Shown here piece after piece: positions 60,895-64,000 of a DNA stretch of 64,000 nucleotides. Numbering within the stretch: position 1 is the stretch's first letter; the number at the start of each line of letters is the position of its first letter. The position numbers and the translations under genes are program-made. The notes under the pieces are model-generated. The model saw only the letters and a list, made by a program, of their open reading frames with translations, was not told the origin of the DNA and ran no database searches. The stretch spans positions 1,674,001-1,738,000 of the forward strand of contig NC_037310.1 in assembly GCF_000143535.2 (NCBI RefSeq). The letters are read 5' to 3'. The stretch comes from Botrytis cinerea B05.10. Its lineage: Eukaryota > Ascomycota > Leotiomycetes > Helotiales > Sclerotiniaceae.

Positions 60895-62157
60895 TCAATA
60901 ATATTCATGCCTGCGACGTCTCTTATAATGTCTCCTTCTCCCACCGTAGATATCTCTCACAGATTGTGGATACATAGAGCTTGTACTTGAGTCCGAATCC
61001 GAATCCGAGTAAGAAGAAGATCCATATCCGGAATCATAATAATAGCGATGAACCCTTGGCTTTTCCTCAGGAGGTGGATCATTATCCGCCTCATTTCTAT
61101 CTCTATAGTTACCCACAAAATCGCTATCTGTAACAATACTTTCCTCGTCTTCTCTTCTTTCGCGTGCGTAAGGATTTGTAGGATTCTTGTCTTTGATACT
61201 GCGCTTCTTCTCATCTCGTTCGGTTTTATATCGGTTTCGCTTCAGTAGTCTTTTCAGTTCCTCGTCTGCTTTCTCGGCTGCCTCTTTGGCAGCTTCTTCG
61301 GCAGCTTTTGCCTTTCTAGATGCCTCGTTGTGGAGTGTCATGGGTTCAGGTTGAAGGATAGTTTCATCGTGGTCATACGGACCTTTTTGCCCATTCTTAT
61401 CATCTTCCGGTACATACCAATTAAGTCTCCTTGCCATTCCTTTCGCAATTTCTTTACTATTCCGTGCAAAAGCCACCAAATTCCCGGACTTTCTGGGTCC
61501 CCGTTTTCGGTATGCAAATTCCTCTGCATCGGGAAACGTTTTGCGGAGGAACAAAAATCCTTCGAGCAATGCGACACTTTTCGGCCATTCGATTATAGGA
61601 TCGGGTTTGCCGTCTTGACCTATGTTTGTGCAGGATTTGGTGATAATTCGACTTATCCAGTAGAGATGCTTCTCGGCACATTTCCTCTTACTTTTTTCTT
61701 CTACTTCGGCGACGATTTCTTTGAAGCGTTTATAGTGGGCACCGGCACGGATACGACCCTGTGGAGTTTGGAAGTTAGCAATCTTCTACTAAGAAGTGGC
61801 ATAAAAAAAGAGGAAATTCAATCCAAAGTAACAGTGTGAAATTCAAAGACGCCCTAAAGGGTGCATACAAGTGAGGTTTGAGATTTGGGAGGAGTTGGAT
61901 GTAGAAGGGAGAGAAAAACTTACGATCTGCACCGCGCGGCCTGGCAGGTTTCGATGATGACGTCGGATAATTTCTGGTGGCTCCGTTGAGCGGGAGTAAT
62001 GATGAAAATGGTTCCGTTTAGACATGATTGCTTTTTTAATACCCGTTGAGGAATCCTTTCTGGGTGGAATATCTAAGGTGAGAGCTTGAAATACGACATT
62101 AGAGAGAATTTCGCATGCATTTCCCCACAAAACGTAATGGGTTGGCTTCTTAGACAT
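60895..62157 (-). CDS. Orphan protein with charged C-terminal half, 365 residues
   Basis: Unrecognised fungal protein. Exons on the minus strand are 62157-61924 and 61758-60895; the intron is 165 nt with GTAAGT donor, GCTAAC branch and CACAG acceptor, phase 0. The first 75 residues are basic and His-rich. The second exon starts G-R-I-R-A-G-A-H-Y-K-R-F-K-E-I and continues with an ordered-looking region of about 100 residues (W-I-S-R-I-I-T-K-S-C, I-I-E-W-P-K-S-V-A-L-L-E-G-F-L-F-L-R-K-T). A helical Ala/Glu/Lys segment follows (about 235-265), then a tail rich in D, S, Y and R ending R-R-R-R-H-E-Y-Y. An in-frame second ATG at 62022 (M-S-K-R-N-H) could be the true start. No membrane span or signal peptide. 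Confidence 0.75.
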
Positions 62158-63245
62158 AACTAAAAAGAAGATCTTACTACGACAAAGGGAATCGATATCA
62201 ATTGAGCCCTGGCGATAGGAGATTCTTATTTCTCAAGTGTGATTAAAGAAAGTTGCGAGCCTGTAAGACCACGAAAATTAGAAATGTAAGAATGTGTGTT
62301 AGATGGCTAGGGAAAAGACATCGTGATGGGAATTTGGTAGCAGGGTTCTTATTATCTTTGGCCAAGAACCAATATGTCGCGTACAACGACATGCAGGTCG
62401 AGTTTTCTTGTTTTCTTTGACCATAGGATCATTCTCACCCAAAGATTATTTTCATCCGGAGAAAGAGATGCCAATGAATGTCGATAACATGTCATATAGG
62501 CTGCTGAATCAACCTCATTATTAGGTGGCATAGAAAACTTTTCCTAGTTCGACCTGATGAATGACCGCTCAGTACTAATTCACGGGGAAAGATTGTGATA
62601 TAAAATCCAAGGGGTAACCAACATAATCTCAAAATTCTAAAATTTGATTGGACAAAAAACGATGACCTCAAACTTGACCGATGCTGTTCGTCGGAACCTT
62701 AAATGTTGAACCTGAAAAAAAAAGCCGTTGGTGCTTGAATTTTGGCTTACAATCGGCAATAATCAATTAACGGCGGCCATAGGCTCATTATGGTTCGGAA
62801 TCGAGATATGGGAAGACTTAGAAGAACCTCGATTATGGCGAGACTATTCGAGAAGTCCAGCAATTTTTGAGCAGGACCTCTTCCGCATAAGAAAGATGTC
62901 AATGTCGTACAATTCAAAACTGGCAGGATTCAAGCAAGATCATTGGATTCTTATTAAGGAGTCAGAAGTGAAGGCAAATTCAGGCAGAAAAATTGTTCAA
63001 CAAAATTTTAGGGTCATAGTGAATGTAAAAGATTTATAAGAGCATGAATTATTGTTATGGAAATCCAGTGAGCAAACGAATGTTTTACAAATCATATCGC
63101 GACAGCAAGCCTGTTGCTGCAACTGACTTTCAAGACACCTCCAACGCCGCCAAGCATCCCATATTGTTTTCCTCTGCCTATGACCCGCAAGACCCAAACT
63201 CCATCTACCAATTGATAAATCAAGCCAAACTTCCCAATCTTCTAG
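62158..63245. other. Intergenic DNA
   Basis: 1.1 kb between two minus-strand genes. The plus-strand frame at 62728-63039 begins with TTG, has no ATG upstream and no recognisable domain, so it is not called. Confidence 0.45.
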
Positions 63246-63719
63246 TCACATCGCCATCCCAGGAGCCTGCAATCGACTCGCGCTGATCCAGTCAAAGCTA
63301 CGGTTATCGTATATTGGCGAGCAGCATTGGTCTACCCGCCTCGAGACATTCTGTAATTGTGTAGACATTGAGAGGGGGTTGGGTCTTTGCAAGACTCCCC
63401 TAGCAAAAAGTAATTCCACCACACTATTGGTCCATTCTTGATAATGGCGAAGAGAATTCGCGGGGTCGATTTTCGGTGGTCCTGTAGTGATAGAATCGCA
63501 GATGGCACGAATTTGCGAGTATTGAGATACCGATACCGTGCCGATGAATCTGCTGGCATTGTTCGGACGTTTGATCTCTTTGTGGGAATGAATCATGCCG
63601 TTTTGCATGTCGCCGATTACTTGATAGAGATGACCGCTATCGCTTCCTTGTTCATCAGTTTGAACGAAGATACCTCGCGAGATACCAAGGAAGTCGACCA
63701 TGTAGACATTGAAAGACAT
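63246..63719 (-). CDS. Small orphan protein, about 157 residues
   Basis: Starts at ATG 63719 (M-S-F-N-V-Y-M-V-D-F-L-G). The first 115 residues look like a folded domain: G-H-L-Y-Q-V-I-G-D-M-Q-N-G-M, F-I-G-T-V-S-V-S-Q-Y-S-Q-I-R-A-I-C-D-S-I, and R-H-Y-Q-E-W-T-N-S-V-V-E-L-L. This pattern recurs in uncharacterised small proteins of filamentous ascomycetes. The last 40 residues after G-V-L-Q look less conserved, and a possible acceptor (ATTACAG near 63352) suggests the true 3' end may be spliced. Function unknown; no signal peptide. Confidence 0.65.
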   Translation of the reverse strand: MSFNVYMVDFLGISRGIFVQTDEQGSDSGHLYQVIGDMQNGMIHSHKEIKRPNNASRFIGTVSVSQYSQIRAICDSITTGPPKIDPANSLRHYQEWTNSVVELLFARGVLQRPNPLSMSTQLQNVSRRVDQCCSPIYDNRSFDWISASRLQAPGMAM

Positions 63720-64000
63720 TTTCAATTAACGTTATGAGTATAATTGTGGAATATGATACGGTGGTAAACTCTGAGGCTAATGACGACAATGAGATAAGTG
63801 CTGATATAGATGAGAATGAGATTGAATGCAGCTGAAGGAAAGTACGAGTCTCTCATATATAATTACACGTCAGATTAAAAATGCTTCCTTACAGGTAGCA
63901 TTGTGGTTAGTACTCCCAACCCTAGCAAAGGCAGTCAAGTCTATCTAGAGGTCCCAATCCTGGCGCGAACTCTCTAGGGGTGGTAAAGACGGTCGAAATG
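63720..64000. other. Window end, no gene seen
   Basis: Upstream flank of the 63719 gene. A weakly tRNA-like string near 63896-63965 was considered and not called. Confidence 0.4.

Noticed and set aside
63896..63965. tRNA-like string (TAGCATTGTGGTTAG, then AGGTCCCAATCC)
   Set aside because: The first part resembles an A box and the second a B box, but the T-arm and acceptor stems do not pair, so it is not called a tRNA or SINE.

Overview
This is nuclear DNA of a filamentous ascomycete. Most genes carry short introns (about 48-65 nt, with two of 130 and 165 nt) with GTAAGT/GTATGT-type donors, CTAAC/CTAAT branch sites and YAG acceptors. Transcript leaders are pyrimidine-rich and non-coding DNA is full of microsatellites. 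Family content (fungal rhodopsin-domain protein, GPR1/FUN34 transporter, G1 cyclin, RRN9, pescadillo, GPI transamidase subunit, MTC4-like protein, several Pezizomycotina orphan proteins) fits a Leotiomycete, perhaps near Botrytis/Sclerotinia; that placement is inference from protein style, not a database match. Layout: (1) 1-438, 3' end of an acetate/ammonium-type transporter. (2) 0.4-11.6 kb, an AT-rich stretch holding a local tandem family of DEDDy 3'-5' exonuclease-domain genes: two intact-looking copies (5059-6584 and 7318-8820) and a decayed third (about 9.8-10.5 kb), with duplicated flanking sequence between them. (3) 11.7-13.9 kb, a disordered protein with a PIP-box-like motif and a CxxC zinc-finger tail, then a 69-residue Cys/His-rich protein behind a TATA box. 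(4) 13.9-33.3 kb, a largely gene-free, microsatellite-dense stretch in which the only convincing gene is a Puc1/CLN-type G1 cyclin on the minus strand (16675-17949); its upstream DNA has two G-quadruplex-type runs. (5) 33.3-38.8 kb, a 1757-residue orphan protein rebuilt from four exons. (6) 38.8-48.7 kb, four more genes: two small or mid-sized orphans, one very charged protein, and a 1259-residue MTC4-like membrane-anchored protein. (7) 49.3-58.7 kb, a dense housekeeping block: pescadillo (NOP7), PIG-U/GAB1, a basic coiled-coil orphan, RRN9 and a seven-helix rhodopsin-domain protein. (8) 58.7-64 kb, two orphan genes on the minus strand and otherwise sparse DNA. Functionally, NOP7 (60S subunit assembly) and RRN9 (RNA polymerase I initiation) both serve ribosome production, and NOP7 shares a 357-bp divergent promoter with the GPI-anchor gene. 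No secondary-metabolite cluster, intact transposon, rRNA, tRNA or CRISPR was found. The least explained items are the 1757-residue orphan, the exonuclease tandem array, and the long repeat-rich upstream region of the cyclin.
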